DNA of 64,000 bases from the NCBI RefSeq assembly GCF_003606345.3, contig NZ_CP031844.2:1497001-1561000 (forward strand). The letters are read 5' to 3'. The notes beneath the pieces were generated by a model. The model saw only the letters and a list, made by a program, of their open reading frames with translations. It was not told the origin of the DNA and did no database searches. Positions 28,861 through 39,014 of this stretch are shown here, in pieces. This DNA is from Bartonella krasnovii. GTDB taxonomy: Bacteria; Pseudomonadota; Alphaproteobacteria; Rhizobiales; Rhizobiaceae. Position 1 is the stretch's first letter. The number at the start of each line of letters is the position of its first letter. The position numbers and the translations under genes were made by a program.

Positions 28861-30486
28861 CTATTTTTCAATTGCACTATAAAAAATACGCGGCGCACTA
28901 TTCCAAACCCATTTTTTGACATCAGATGTCATCGCGATAACACTATATTTCTGATAGATAAACGCATAAGGGCCTTTTTGCATCAATTCACGTTGTAAAT
29001 CAGCATAGAGTTGTGCCCGTTTTTGTGGATCTTTTTGAAATAAAGCCTCTTCAACTTTTTGATTCATTTCTGCGTCAAAATACCCATGCGTCCAACTAGG
29101 ATAGGCTGTATTTTTTGCCTCAAACCGATTATCCGGATTATAAACAAGACGTAAAGCCATTGTATGCGGATCCGTAGAATCATTATTCCATCCGATAAAA
29201 GTCGTATCAAAAGCTCGGGCATCTACCTTTGAAAACAACTGTGTCCCTGCCACACGTTCAATTTTAAGATGCACACCCGCCTGTGCTGCACTATCTTGGA
29301 GTGACTGAGCAAGAGCTAAAGTATAAGGAGTATTTGAGACGAGAAAATTTGCTTCAAAGCCATTCGGATAACCAGCTTCTGCTAAAAGTTTCTTGGCTTT
29401 TTGAATATCAAGTTTAAAGGGTTGCCCTTCTTTTTCATCCAAAGCCCCAAAGTTACCAAGAGGAATAAAACTTGCCCGTGGAATACCAACACCTTTGAGA
29501 AGCTTCTTACCAAAACCTTCATAGTCTATGAGATAGCGCATCGCCAAACGTACTTTTTCTTTAGCAAAAATGGGATTTGTCATGTTGAATCCCCAGTACA
29601 TCATGGTTGGCACTAACACCTTTTCCACTTTAACATCTGTTGTTTTTTGTAGATCTGCAAGATCTTCAGGGGTCAAATTACGAGCAACGTCGATATCATG
29701 TTTTTGCAACAATAAACGTTGTGTTCCAGGTTCTGCAACATGACGAATGAGTATCTGCTTCAATTTTGGTGCATCTCCCCAATAATGAGAGCTTGCTCGC
29801 AACAAAAGAGCTTCTCCAGGGCGCCAACTTTTTAACTCATAAGGACCAACACAAGCCGCATGTGTTTTCAAATATTGATTGCCCAGATCGCCATCTTTTT
29901 CATGCTTCATAATGGTCTCACGATCAAGCAAAGCCGTTACATGGTTTGCAACAACATTATTAAGAATAAGCTCTGCTGGATAAGGCTTATCAAATTTCAT
30001 CACCACTGTTTTTTCATCAGGCGCTTGCAAAGCATCATCAATATTTTTCTCTGTAATGCCATATTCATTAAAAGTTGCCGCATCAGCCATTTTTAATTTG
30101 ACAATCCGCTTCATCCCCCAAACAAGATCATTAGCGTTGGCTGCTCTACCATCATTAAACTTCAAACCATCACGCAAATGAAAAGTAATTACCGTACTGT
30201 GATCACCCCCTGAAATATCCCAGTGTGTTGCTAAAGCTGGAACTATTTTCGTTGGATCATCTGTCGCAGTACTGACCAAATTATCACAAACATTTCCAAT
30301 AATTTCACTCCCATAAACATCATTAATTTGAGCCGGATCAAACGTACTAACCGCATCGAGATTCCAAGCCATCACAAGGGTATCGGTCGGTGTTTTTGCT
30401 GCAACTTGCTGTACAACCATCCCCAGTGCTATAAGAACAGAAACAAGAGAACCGCTATTTTTCAATATTTTTCTTTTCAAGTTCAT
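28861..30486 (-). CDS. Peptide-type ABC substrate-binding protein (SBP family 5), paralogue E
   Basis: A 541-aa family 5 binding protein with signal peptide ending in QQVAA. From about residue 75 onwards it is nearly identical to paralogue B 10 kb away, while its signal-peptide region (SVLIALGMVVQQ) looks like D. Upstream flanks differ completely from those of B, so similarity confined to the gene suggests gene conversion or a copied coding segment. Frame and landmarks are intact. It is the third unit of the array. Confidence 0.85.
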   Translation of the reverse strand: MNLKRKILKNSGSLVSVLIALGMVVQQVAAKTPTDTLVMAWNLDAVSTFDPAQINDVYGSEIIGNVCDNLVSTATDDPTKIVPALATHWDISGGDHSTVITFHLRDGLKFNDGRAANANDLVWGMKRIVKLKMADAATFNEYGITEKNIDDALQAPDEKTVVMKFDKPYPAELILNNVVANHVTALLDRETIMKHEKDGDLGNQYLKTHAACVGPYELKSWRPGEALLLRASSHYWGDAPKLKQILIRHVAEPGTQRLLLQKHDIDVARNLTPEDLADLQKTTDVKVEKVLVPTMMYWGFNMTNPIFAKEKVRLAMRYLIDYEGFGKKLLKGVGIPRASFIPLGNFGALDEKEGQPFKLDIQKAKKLLAEAGYPNGFEANFLVSNTPYTLALAQSLQDSAAQAGVHLKIERVAGTQLFSKVDARAFDTTFIGWNNDSTDPHTMALRLVYNPDNRFEAKNTAYPSWTHGYFDAEMNQKVEEALFQKDPQKRAQLYADLQRELMQKGPYAFIYQKYSVIAMTSDVKKWVWNSAPRIFYSAIEK

Positions 30487-30529
30487 AGACTTTTCCTTTT
30501 AATGTTTATTATATAATTCCCACGCAATA

Positions 30530-31130
30530 AGAACGTGTAAAATAAGGTGAACTATAGGTTCTGAGAAACAAAGGTTTAAAAAATTCAAATAGCACTCCTT
30601 GACTAACTGCTCTTCCTGCCACACTCATAAGCCACCCCTCGCACCGATATGCGCCGAAAAACAATTTAATATAAATAAATGGCATAACCGATAACAAAAT
30701 CTACTGATGATATAACAACGTCTACCATTTAAAATATTAAGACAGAAACTCTTTCTCTCTTGTCAAGTAAGCTCATCTCTTCTTTTTTCTTCTAGCGTTT
30801 TTTCCGTCATCAAAGCACTCCTCCTGTTAGCTCAAGCACCTTAATAATAAAGAGCCTTAATAACAGCTTGCTCTTTCAACAAAACAGAAAAATTCACCCA
30901 TTTTTAATATTGAGCACCTCTCCGCCTTCTACAAAATGAACTTTTAATTCTCCACTCAATAACAAGCTCCTCATTATATCTTATTTCAAAGTAAAAAGAG
31001 CACGCGCACCATAAAACCCTGATATTTACTCACGTTCTCGTACAGAAAAAACTTTTTTCAACATCCTGTTTTAATCCCACTGCTCCTTTAACAACACCCA
31101 ATTCATTGCTTGTATTTTTCAGCAAAAAAT
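30530..31130 (-). pseudogene. Decayed 5' fragment of xseA (remnant 3)
   Basis: The most eroded of the three. Recognisable blocks include gtcatcaaagcactcctcct near 30808, matching gtcatcaaagcaccaacccc of xseA, and cattgcttgtatttttcagc near 31105, matching the xseA start region. It continues into about 60 bp (31140-31200) that resemble the spacer after remnant 1 near 26130, so the array ends with a fragment lacking a binding-protein gene. Confidence 0.65.
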
Positions 31131-31558
31131 ATCTTTTCAATTCACTAAGGTTGAAATATCTAAATATAATACCTATATAAGCACAGCATTACTAGAATAG
31201 ATAGTCTTTTTTTAAGTAAATTTCCTTGAAATATTATTTTTATACAGGGGATAATAATAAACCCGTTATAAAATCTTCAACGGACGAAAACTTTCACTCT
31301 AATGCAAAATACCAGAATGTTCTAAAAATTCCCTTACAACTTATTAGAAGAAAAGGATTTTTTCATTTAATAAAAAAAAGTGCCATGAAAATACCGCCAA
31401 AAATACAATAGAACACGTGTGTATTTCAACGATAAGCATCGACATTACACCAGTACAAAAGTGGTGAAAAAAGTGAGAAAATGTTTTTTCTTTATGCTAA
31501 CAATATTACTGTCCAATGATAATACAAAAAAACTCTAAAGATTCGAAAGTATATTTAA
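31131..31558. other. Intergenic region at the outer edge of the amplified array
   Basis: It begins with a spacer copy (ttgaaat..c(t/a)aat..taatacctatata) shared with 26135-26180. After about 31200 I see no relation to the array. A 61-codon open frame at 31226-31411 has no family features and I do not call it. The promoter of the gene at 31559 should lie here. Confidence 0.45.
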
Positions 31559-31840
31559 ATGAGCCGAAAGAAAAAAATGTCAAATTCTTTTCATGTATTT
31601 CTTAAAGAAACATTCAGCCGTGTTAGTCTCAAGTTACTTATTCTTTCATTCTCCATGGGTGTTATAATGAAATTTTTTGGATGGACACCTCACAACCTCA
31701 TACAGAAAATAATAGATTTTCTTCAGTCTTTATGGAAAACAGGATTTATAACGCTTACAAATTTCTTCCACATAACCATGATGGGAGCTATTATTGTTGT
31801 GCCTATTTTTCTTGTCTTACGCATTTTTCATAAAAAATAA
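31559..31840 (+). CDS. Small membrane protein, DUF6460-like
   Basis: A 93-aa protein with a basic N-terminus and two hydrophobic segments (about residues 24-40 and 70-88). The pattern MGVIMKFFGWTPHNLI, then a central helix, then MMGAIIVVPIFLVLRIF resembles the short alphaproteobacterial DUF6460 proteins, which share a GA-x-IVVP-x-x-L-x-x-R ending. Function is unknown. It is single, convergent with the gene at 31864 and 23 bp away. The family name is from memory of the motif and needs a profile search. Confidence 0.6.
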   Translation: MSRKKKMSNSFHVFLKETFSRVSLKLLILSFSMGVIMKFFGWTPHNLIQKIIDFLQSLWKTGFITLTNFFHITMMGAIIVVPIFLVLRIFHKK

Positions 31841-31863
31841 ACGCCTTAAATATTCTTCTTGCA

Positions 31864-32676
31864 CTAGTCTTTGCGAAAAATAAAACGACATAAAAATCCT
31901 GTGCTTACAGCGATAATCACCGCAACAATACCATAGAGAAAACGATAGTTGTGCGCCGCATAGAAAATTGTATAAGCAATATGCGCCTTAACAATTTCAA
32001 GAGTCGTTGTTGCACTATCAATAAACTGTCCATCACGAAAAAGATAAGCACGAGCCTTATAATGTCCAACAGGAATATTGGCGGGTAAGCGAAAATGTGC
32101 TGTAAAAAGTTTATCAGAACCAAAACGAACACCGCCTACTTCTTCATAATAAAGGCTTTTAGCTTTTTGCAGTTTTGTAAGTTCATCACGAAAGATTTGT
32201 ACTTTTTTCTGATCTTGTTCATCTGTCTGCAATGGCAAATAGGGTATCCCTAACCCCAAACGTTTATAATCTTCAATGCTGGTAATATCATCAATCTCAC
32301 GCGTTGTGACCATAGAGTAAAAAAGAGGAACATTCTTAAAAATAAGGGAATCCGTATTAACCCATACGCCAGCATTGCGTTTTTTTTCCCGCATGACCAT
32401 TGGGCGGTTTTGTCCTTCCAAGCTTACAATAACATCATAACGGTTCTGTTGAGAATATAATGGATCAATATTTTCTAAAACACCAGCAATATAGAGATCA
32501 CGACCAGCAAAATTTGTATCCACCGTAATTGTATTTGTTGTTACAATAATTTGGACAGTTTCGTGATCAATTTGATCAATAAATGTTTTTTCTGTCGTCC
32601 CAACATGTGACCATGTAGAAAAAGAAATAAAACAAAAGCAACTTGCAATGATGCATAAAGAAAACAATTTACCCAT
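31864..32676 (-). CDS. TIGR02186-like membrane-anchored periplasmic protein
   Basis: A 270-aa protein with signal peptide (residues 1-23) and one C-terminal membrane helix (about 243-265) followed by RFIFRKD. The body contains VQIIVTTNTITVDTNFAGRD and VVSLEGQNRPMVMREKKR-type segments with a Trp soon after (GVWVNTDS), which match a conserved alphaproteobacterial family usually encoded beside a TauE/SafE permease, as here. The permease ends 2 bp before this gene starts, so they form an operon. Probably a partner of that transporter; biochemical role unknown. Confidence 0.7.
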   Translation of the reverse strand: MGKLFSLCIIASCFCFISFSTWSHVGTTEKTFIDQIDHETVQIIVTTNTITVDTNFAGRDLYIAGVLENIDPLYSQQNRYDVIVSLEGQNRPMVMREKKRNAGVWVNTDSLIFKNVPLFYSMVTTREIDDITSIEDYKRLGLGIPYLPLQTDEQDQKKVQIFRDELTKLQKAKSLYYEEVGGVRFGSDKLFTAHFRLPANIPVGHYKARAYLFRDGQFIDSATTTLEIVKAHIAYTIFYAAHNYRFLYGIVAVIIAVSTGFLCRFIFRKD

Positions 32677-32678
32677 TT

Positions 32679-33605
32679 TTATCTCATAAGAATATCCAGA
32701 GAGAAAAGATTATCAGGGCGTACAAATAATTGAAAAGCAAGACGCATACACACAATCAACACCAAACATGCAAGAGCCATACGCAATTGTTCAGCCTTTA
32801 ACTTCCGTCCAGCCCGAGTTCCATATTGTGCACCAATACTTCCTCCAAGCATTAACAAAAAAGCCAAGACAATATCAACGGATTGATGAGTTATACTTTG
32901 CAAAATTGTCGTGAAAGAAGACACAAATGTAATCTGAAAAAGTGAAGTCCCTATCACAACACTGGTTGGAACACGCAGCAAATAAATCAATGCAGGGATC
33001 ATAAAAAAACCCCCACCAATTCCCATAATAGAAGACAACAACCCTACAATGAGACCAATCCCTAACACTGGAATAATGCTAACATAGATCATAGATGCTC
33101 GAAAACGCATTTTTAACGGTAAGCGATGAATCCAGTTATGTCGATGGCGACCTACAAGACGAACACTGGCCTTATCCACCTTACGCTTGCGCATCATATC
33201 ATACCAACTTTCAACAATCATCAAGCTTCCTATACTTCCAAGAAGAATCACATAAAGAAGCGAAATCATGAGGTCTAATTGACCTAACTTTTTCAAAACA
33301 GAAAAAATCGCAATCCCGATTAACGAACCAACCCCTCCTCCAATCGCCAAAAGAATACCAAGCTTGATATCAAGAGTCCGTCGTCTAAAATGTGTAATCG
33401 CCCCCGTTACAGATGATGCAATCATCTGGTTAGCTCCTGTTCCAACCGCAATAGCAGGGGGAATATTATAAAAAATCAATAAAGGCGTGATGAGAAACCC
33501 CCCACCAATACCAAAAAGACCTGAAAAAAAACCAGCAATGACTCCCATACCAATCAAGATCAGCATATTGAGTGACATTTCAGCAATTGGCAAATAAATA
33601 CTCAC
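32679..33605 (-). CDS. TSUP-family (TauE/SafE) permease, putative sulfite/sulfonate or anion exporter
   Basis: A 308-aa protein with about eight membrane segments. Two copies of the family motif are visible: GFFSGLFGIGGGFLITPLLIF near the N-terminus and LLSSIMGIGGGFFMIPALIY in the second half. Basic residues between the halves (RKRKVDKASVRLVGRHRH) form a cytoplasmic loop. TSUP proteins move sulfur-containing or other organic anions, direction often unknown. It is the first gene of the pair with the TIGR02186-like protein. Confidence 0.82.
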   Translation of the reverse strand: MSIYLPIAEMSLNMLILIGMGVIAGFFSGLFGIGGGFLITPLLIFYNIPPAIAVGTGANQMIASSVTGAITHFRRRTLDIKLGILLAIGGGVGSLIGIAIFSVLKKLGQLDLMISLLYVILLGSIGSLMIVESWYDMMRKRKVDKASVRLVGRHRHNWIHRLPLKMRFRASMIYVSIIPVLGIGLIVGLLSSIMGIGGGFFMIPALIYLLRVPTSVVIGTSLFQITFVSSFTTILQSITHQSVDIVLAFLLMLGGSIGAQYGTRAGRKLKAEQLRMALACLVLIVCMRLAFQLFVRPDNLFSLDILMR

Positions 33606-33784
33606 AGACAGAACCTTTAAGATAATCTGAGGCTTTTAACAATTGGAGAATCTTTCTCCAACTTATCCCCTTTGTCCAATAATCTCTATTGCGTGTTTAA
33701 AAGGATAATTTCAATCGTTATCGCTTTCGTACAATTACGAATGCGCAATACATTTCACATCTATTAACATCAACAGCGTACAAG

Positions 33785-34639
33785 CTAAAAAAAACGCGCT
33801 CCTTTTAAAAAGCTATAAAAACATAACGTTATCACACCTATAAATGCAACGGTTAAAAAACAAAGGACACTGTTTTTTACAAAATAAGATAAAAAAGAGA
33901 GATATCTGCGAGACTGTGCTTTTAAGGTAGGAGAAAAATCATTCTCAAGACAATGATGAGATACTGAGCAATGGTTAGATGTTGGAACCTCCATACCCTT
34001 CTCTTCTATCACAATATGCTCCGCTGCTTCTTCAGTCTTTTTAAAAGAAGACTTCAAAGCATCTCTGGGCAAAGGTGCATCACTGGGCAGAGAACTTTTA
34101 TTTTCTTGCTGTAACACATTTTCAGCATTTGTTTGGAGGGAACTTATACTGTTTTGTCCTGAAAAATTTTGCACCTTTTGCAGGAATAAGCGTTCTTGAT
34201 TTTCTTCACATTCCATCTGAGCAAGTTTCTGTACAACAGAATCAGATAATTTTGAATGAGGCATCTGTCGTGTTATCGCAGCTTCTTTTAAGCTTTTTTT
34301 TTCACTCTGTAAACTTTGAACAAGTGTCTTAATCTGCTCTAAAGACTCAAAAATTCTCTTTTCCCTTTGGCGACGAATATAATATTCAGCCAAAATGGCC
34401 CGACTAATATCATCTAAGTAAGATTTAAAATGTTCTTCGACAACTCCCTGCGGATTCAAAGGACGGGATGAATGTTTCATTTGCATTTGTGCATAAACAG
34501 TACGTAATTTTTGAGCAATATCCGACATTGTTACTTCCACAGGCGTATCCACTCTCCCCTTCTGCTTAATAAAAGAAGAAGGTTGATCTCTCCGAACCTG
34601 ATTGGCAACCTGGTCGTTCGTATGCCCCTTCGTATTCAC
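33785..34639 (-). CDS. Hypothetical protein with coiled coil and C-terminal membrane anchor
   Basis: A 284-aa protein I do not recognise. Residues about 35-150 are charged and helical (SDIAQKLRTVYAQMQMKH, then EYYIRRQREKRIFESLEQI), suggesting a coiled coil. A low-complexity acidic middle follows, and a single hydrophobic helix near the C-terminus (SVLCFLTVAFIGVITLCFYS). With no signal peptide it would be a tail-anchored inner-membrane protein facing the cytoplasm. The start is GTG at 34639, with a gaggggtagg site upstream. It stands alone. Confidence 0.7.
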   Translation of the reverse strand: MNTKGHTNDQVANQVRRDQPSSFIKQKGRVDTPVEVTMSDIAQKLRTVYAQMQMKHSSRPLNPQGVVEEHFKSYLDDISRAILAEYYIRRQREKRIFESLEQIKTLVQSLQSEKKSLKEAAITRQMPHSKLSDSVVQKLAQMECEENQERLFLQKVQNFSGQNSISSLQTNAENVLQQENKSSLPSDAPLPRDALKSSFKKTEEAAEHIVIEEKGMEVPTSNHCSVSHHCLENDFSPTLKAQSRRYLSFLSYFVKNSVLCFLTVAFIGVITLCFYSFLKGARFF

Positions 34640-35175
34640 AAATGCCTACCCCTCATTAACCTTTTTGAAAAGAATCACAAGAAATGATGAGAAAGTATGC
34701 TCTATTTTAGTAAATAGAGCTTTAAGAATTCCCTCAAAATTTTTGTTAGAAATATTTTTCCCACTCTTTATCTAAAATATTTGTCTAATATTCATCCCAA
34801 CTATTTGAAAGAAAGATCTTAATTTTTCTGCCCTTAAGGTTTAAAGCGTCAGATCATTCCTCATTTTTATTTTTTTGCTTCATTTTTCATCGTATAAAGT
34901 CCCTATTGCACCATCATAAACAAAGCCTATAAAACAAAAAAAAGAATATTCTTCCAAGACAGATTAATTTTTTTACTTTTTATTCAAGCAAATAAGGCAA
35001 TTATAAAAATGCAAAAGAGATGACGATTGAAAATGACGACAAGAAAGTACACGTAAACATAAAAAGACTTATATGAAAGAGAACACAAGTTATAAATGAA
35101 GACTTCATTCTAAACAATTTGGTTTCTTATGAATATTGCTATAAACTTTTGATTAGACCAACAAAGAGGATCATC
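34640..35175. other. Intergenic region upstream of etfB
   Basis: A divergent spacer between the membrane-anchored protein and the ETF operon. Highly A+T-rich; no gene and no distinct promoter can be singled out. Confidence 0.45.
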
Positions 35176-35922
35176 ATGAAGATAATTGTCGCTGTCAAAC
35201 GTGTTGTTGATTATAACATCAAGATACGCGTCAAACCCGATAATACAGGCGTTGATCTGTCTCACGTGAAAATGTCTATGAATCCCTTTGACGAGATAGC
35301 CGTTGAGGAAGCAATTCGCCAAAAAGAATCTGGTAAAATTTCAGAAGTTGTTCTTGTTTCAATTGGACCAGAAGCAGCCCAAGAAACTTTACGAACAGGG
35401 CTTGCCATGGGGGCTGATCGGGCACTTCTTGTCACAACAGATGAGACACTTGAACCTTTAAGCATCGCTAAGGTTCTCAAAGCCATTGTTAATGAAGAAA
35501 AACCCGATATGGTCTTTTTAGGAAAACAAGCAATTGATGATGATAGCAACCAAACTGGACAAATGCTCGCCGCTCTTCTTGGTTGGGGACAGGCAACCTT
35601 TGCCTCACATCTTAACATAGAAAATGGGCATGCTACCGTTACACGTGAGGTTGATAATGGAACACAAACCCTTTGCCTTCCCCTTCCCATAGTTATGACG
35701 ACCGATCTACGGCTCAATGAACCGCGTTACACCTCTCTCCCCAATATCATGAAAGCAAAAAAGAAAAACATTGAACAAAAAGCTCTTGCTGATCTTGGCA
35801 TCGACACGAAAGCACGGCTCACAATTTTAAGTGTTGAAGAGCCCAAACCTCGTCAATCTGGAATTAAAGTTGCTAATGTAACAGAACTTGTCAACGCACT
35901 AAAACAAAAAAACTGCATTTAA
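35176..35922 (+). CDS. etfB: Electron transfer flavoprotein subunit beta
   Basis: A 248-aa protein, the AMP-binding subunit of the ETF heterodimer that takes electrons from acyl-CoA and other dehydrogenases. It starts [21 protein letters not shown] and carries the ETF-beta signature region [22 protein letters not shown] and the late [13 protein letters not shown] segment. The start at 35176 follows agagga; a longer frame from 35119 is not family-like. etfA follows after 45 bp and the quinone oxidoreductase after that. Confidence 0.95.
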   Translation: MKIIVAVKRVVDYNIKIRVKPDNTGVDLSHVKMSMNPFDEIAVEEAIRQKESGKISEVVLVSIGPEAAQETLRTGLAMGADRALLVTTDETLEPLSIAKVLKAIVNEEKPDMVFLGKQAIDDDSNQTGQMLAALLGWGQATFASHLNIENGHATVTREVDNGTQTLCLPLPIVMTTDLRLNEPRYTSLPNIMKAKKKNIEQKALADLGIDTKARLTILSVEEPKPRQSGIKVANVTELVNALKQKNCI

Positions 35923-35967
35923 TATTCTCTAGAGTAAAAGCAATACGCACATAAAAAGGTAAAAATT

Positions 35968-36888
35968 ATGGCAATTCTTTTATTAGCCGATCACCATACA
36001 GAAGAAACCGCAAAAGTACTCACCGCTGCGCACGCACTGGGAGGCGATATCGATATTTTAGTTTGTGGAGAAAACATTCAAACGATAGCAGAAAAGAGTG
36101 CTAAACTTAATGGTGTGCGGCAAGTTCTTACTGCTGAAGCTGACTATTTAGCCCATCAACTGGCCGAGCCTATGGCCAATACAATTGTCACACTCGCCAA
36201 TGATTATGATGTGATCATGGCGCCATCCAGCAGTACTGGAAAAAATGTGATGCCGCGCGTAGCAGCCCTTCTTGATCTTATGCAAATTTCAGATATTACC
36301 GCCGTTCTTTCACCCGATACCTTCAAACGGCCCATTTATGCAGGCAATGCAATTGAAACTGTCCGCAGCCATGATCATAAAAAGATTATTACCGTTCGCA
36401 CAGCCTCTTTTACACCAACGCCTTCCCAAAATAATTCTGCACCCATTAAAACAATAACACCAGCGCCCAATCCCAATCTTTCGTCTTTCGTAAAAGCAGA
36501 AACCAACAAAAGTGATCGTCCTGATCTTACCTCTGCACGTATTATTATATCAGGTGGACGAGGTCTTGGTTCACAAGAACAATTTATGGCCCTTCTTCTT
36601 CCTCTTGCAAATAAATTAAATGCTGCTTTAGGCGCCAGTCGCGCAGCAGTTGACGCAGGCTATGCTCCCAATGATTGGCAAATTGGACAAACAGGAAAAG
36701 TTGTTGCCCCTAAGCTCTATATCGCTGTTGGCATTTCCGGTGCAATCCAGCATTTAGCCGGTATAATGGATGCACAAACTATTGTTGCCATTAATAAAGA
36801 TGAAGAAGCACCCATTATGCAAATTGCCGATTACGCCCTTGTCGGAGATCTCCACCAAATTATTCCAGAATTGGAGAAAGCTTTATAA
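35968..36888 (+). CDS. etfA: Electron transfer flavoprotein subunit alpha
   Basis: A 306-aa FAD-binding subunit of ETF. The C-terminal FAD domain shows [48 protein letters not shown] and the ending [20 protein letters not shown], all highly conserved. It works with EtfB and passes electrons to ETF-QO, encoded next. The last about 45 codons appear in a degenerate second copy immediately downstream (about 36938-37080). Confidence 0.95.
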   Translation: MAILLLADHHTEETAKVLTAAHALGGDIDILVCGENIQTIAEKSAKLNGVRQVLTAEADYLAHQLAEPMANTIVTLANDYDVIMAPSSSTGKNVMPRVAALLDLMQISDITAVLSPDTFKRPIYAGNAIETVRSHDHKKIITVRTASFTPTPSQNNSAPIKTITPAPNPNLSSFVKAETNKSDRPDLTSARIIISGGRGLGSQEQFMALLLPLANKLNAALGASRAAVDAGYAPNDWQIGQTGKVVAPKLYIAVGISGAIQHLAGIMDAQTIVAINKDEEAPIMQIADYALVGDLHQIIPELEKAL

Positions 36889-36937
36889 GCTATGAATGCC
36901 TCTCAGCATCTTCAATAGGAAGAGATGAATTTTCACA

Positions 36938-37080
36938 AAAGTCATTGTTCAAACAGAGCTAACACCAATAGAACTTTTCGCCATGCAAATCGTTGTTTTA
37001 CCTCTTGTGGGCAATCCACGCCAAACTATTCCAGAATGGGAGAAAACTTTATAAGCCATGAAAGCACCTCTGCATGACCA
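36938..37080 (+). repeat. Degenerate duplicate of the etfA 3' end
   Basis: The segment attattccagaattggagaa (36855-36874) with the following aagctttataagctatgaat recurs at 37021-37062 as actattccagaatgggagaa then aactttataagccatgaaag. Similarity extends back over cttgt(c/g)gg..atc(t)cca(c)(c/g)c. The copy is out of frame and non-coding, except that its right end supplies the ETF-QO start codon and first codons. Confidence 0.75.
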
Positions 37081-38719
37081 ACGTGAAAGTATGGAGTTTG
37101 ACATTGTCATTGTCGGGGCAGGTCCTGCAGGGCTTTCTGCTGCAATTCGTCTGAAACAAATTAATCCTGAGCTTTCTGTCACAATTGTTGAAAAAGGGGC
37201 TGAAGTTGGAGCCCATATTCTCTCTGGCGCCGTTGTTGACCCCATCGGTATTGATACACTCTTACCAAAATGGAGAAGTGATCACGACCATCCTTTCACA
37301 ACCCCTGTTACCCGTGACCAGTTTTTTTTTCTAAAGCCTCAAAAAGCGACACGATTACCCAATATCTTGTACCCAAAAATCTTATCCAATGACGGGTGTT
37401 ATATCGTTTCACTTGGGAATGTTTGCCGCTGGCTAAGCAAAAAAGCCGAAGCACTGGGTGTCGAAATTTATCCAGGTTTTTCTGCAACAGAGACCATCCA
37501 GAATGAGAGCGGAGCCATCATTGGTGTCCTCACCAGTGATATGGGACTTAATAAAGATGAAACCCCGGGAAAAAATTATATGCCTGGTATGGCATTATTG
37601 GCAAAATATACACTAATTGCGGAAGGCGCACGCGGCTCCATTACAAAACAACTGATACAAACATTCAACCTTAGCAAAAATCGAGAACCCCAAAAGTTTG
37701 GTCTTGGTCTCAAAGAGCTCTGGGAAATTGAACCGCAAAAACACCAGCGCGGTTTAGTTCAACATTTCACCGGTTGGCCCTTAGACAATAATACCGGCGG
37801 GGGTGGTTTTCTTTATCACCAAGAAAACAATATCATTTCCATCGGTTTTGTTGTGCACTTAGATTATAAAAATCCTTATCTTTCTCCCTTTGAAGAGTTT
37901 CAACGTTTTAAAACCCATCCAAAACTCTATGAAATTTTCAAAGGGGCAAAACGTCTTTCCTATGGGGCGCGTGTAATCAGTGAAGGTGGGTGGCAATCTG
38001 TACCAAAACTCACCTTTCCTGGTGGGGTTCTTATTGGCTGCTCTGCTGGCTTTGTCAATGTTCCTCGTATCAAAGGATCACACAATGCCATCTTATCGGG
38101 CATATTAGCCGCCGATAAAATTGCGACCGCTCTTGCGCAAGGTCGTGCCCATGATGAAGTCAAAGAAATCGAAGAACAATGGCGAAAAGGGCCCATTGGC
38201 AAAGATCTTTATAAAGTGCGAAATGCCAAACCGCTTTGGGCAAAATATGGCACAAAATATGGGATTAAACTTGCCGGTTTTGATATGTGGTGGCAACAAT
38301 TGTTCGGATTTTCCTTATTTAAAACGCTCTCCCATGGCAAGGAAGATTATGCCTGTCTTGAACCAGCAGAAAAATTTCACCCCATTGCTTACCCAAAACC
38401 CGATGGTATTATAACTTTTGACCGCCTTACAAGTGTTGCCCTTTCCAATACGCACCATGAAGAAAATCAACCTTGTCATTTAAAAATAGCCTCATTAGAA
38501 AAACAAAAAGACTCCGAATATGCAATCTATGGAGGACCTTCCATACGCTATTGCCCCGCCGCTGTCTACGAATGGCTAGAGTCTCATGATCATCTAACAT
38601 ATAGGATCAATGCTTCAAATTGCATACATTGTAAAACGTGCGACCTCAAAGATCCAAACCAAAATATCACCTGGACCTGTCCGCAAGGGGGCGAAGGTCC
38701 CTTCTATCCTAATATGTAA
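37058..38719 (+). CDS. Electron transfer flavoprotein-ubiquinone oxidoreductase
   Basis: A 553-aa ETF-QO that transfers electrons from reduced ETF to ubiquinone at the inner membrane. It has an N-terminal FAD Rossmann motif GAGPAG (residues 20-25), the EKGAEVGAHILSGAVVDP segment, and a C-terminal [4Fe-4S] ferredoxin-like domain with NCIHCKTCDLKDP and TWTCPQGGEGP providing four Cys ligands. Length is typical. The ATG at 37058 gives the usual short leader before MEFDIVIVG; an ATG at 37091 is an alternative. The start lies within a duplicated etfA tail, so it may have moved during that event. Confidence 0.93.
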   Translation: MKAPLHDQRESMEFDIVIVGAGPAGLSAAIRLKQINPELSVTIVEKGAEVGAHILSGAVVDPIGIDTLLPKWRSDHDHPFTTPVTRDQFFFLKPQKATRLPNILYPKILSNDGCYIVSLGNVCRWLSKKAEALGVEIYPGFSATETIQNESGAIIGVLTSDMGLNKDETPGKNYMPGMALLAKYTLIAEGARGSITKQLIQTFNLSKNREPQKFGLGLKELWEIEPQKHQRGLVQHFTGWPLDNNTGGGGFLYHQENNIISIGFVVHLDYKNPYLSPFEEFQRFKTHPKLYEIFKGAKRLSYGARVISEGGWQSVPKLTFPGGVLIGCSAGFVNVPRIKGSHNAILSGILAADKIATALAQGRAHDEVKEIEEQWRKGPIGKDLYKVRNAKPLWAKYGTKYGIKLAGFDMWWQQLFGFSLFKTLSHGKEDYACLEPAEKFHPIAYPKPDGIITFDRLTSVALSNTHHEENQPCHLKIASLEKQKDSEYAIYGGPSIRYCPAAVYEWLESHDHLTYRINASNCIHCKTCDLKDPNQNITWTCPQGGEGPFYPNM

Positions 38720-39014
38720 CCCCTCCCCCAATATCATCATTGTTCATTTTCCTAAAATTGAAAGAGACAAAACACAATGGATCAAAATATTTTCCTTAAG
38801 ATCAAAAATCTATCGATGACCTTCATACATTAAGCTCTTTTACAATACAAAAAGTTATTCTATTGTGAAGTGACCAACTATTTAAGTAAGGAGGCACGAG
38901 CAAATAAGCCGTTGTAATGATAAAAATGTGCTGGTAAAAAGTGAGCAAAAATAGCCTATGAGTATAGATAAAAATCTTATTGCGGTAAGGGGAATTTGAT
39001 GAAGAGAAAAGAGC

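Noticed and set aside
31226..31411. 61-codon plus-strand ORF
   Set aside because: No ribosome site, no family motif, and composition like its A+T-rich surroundings.
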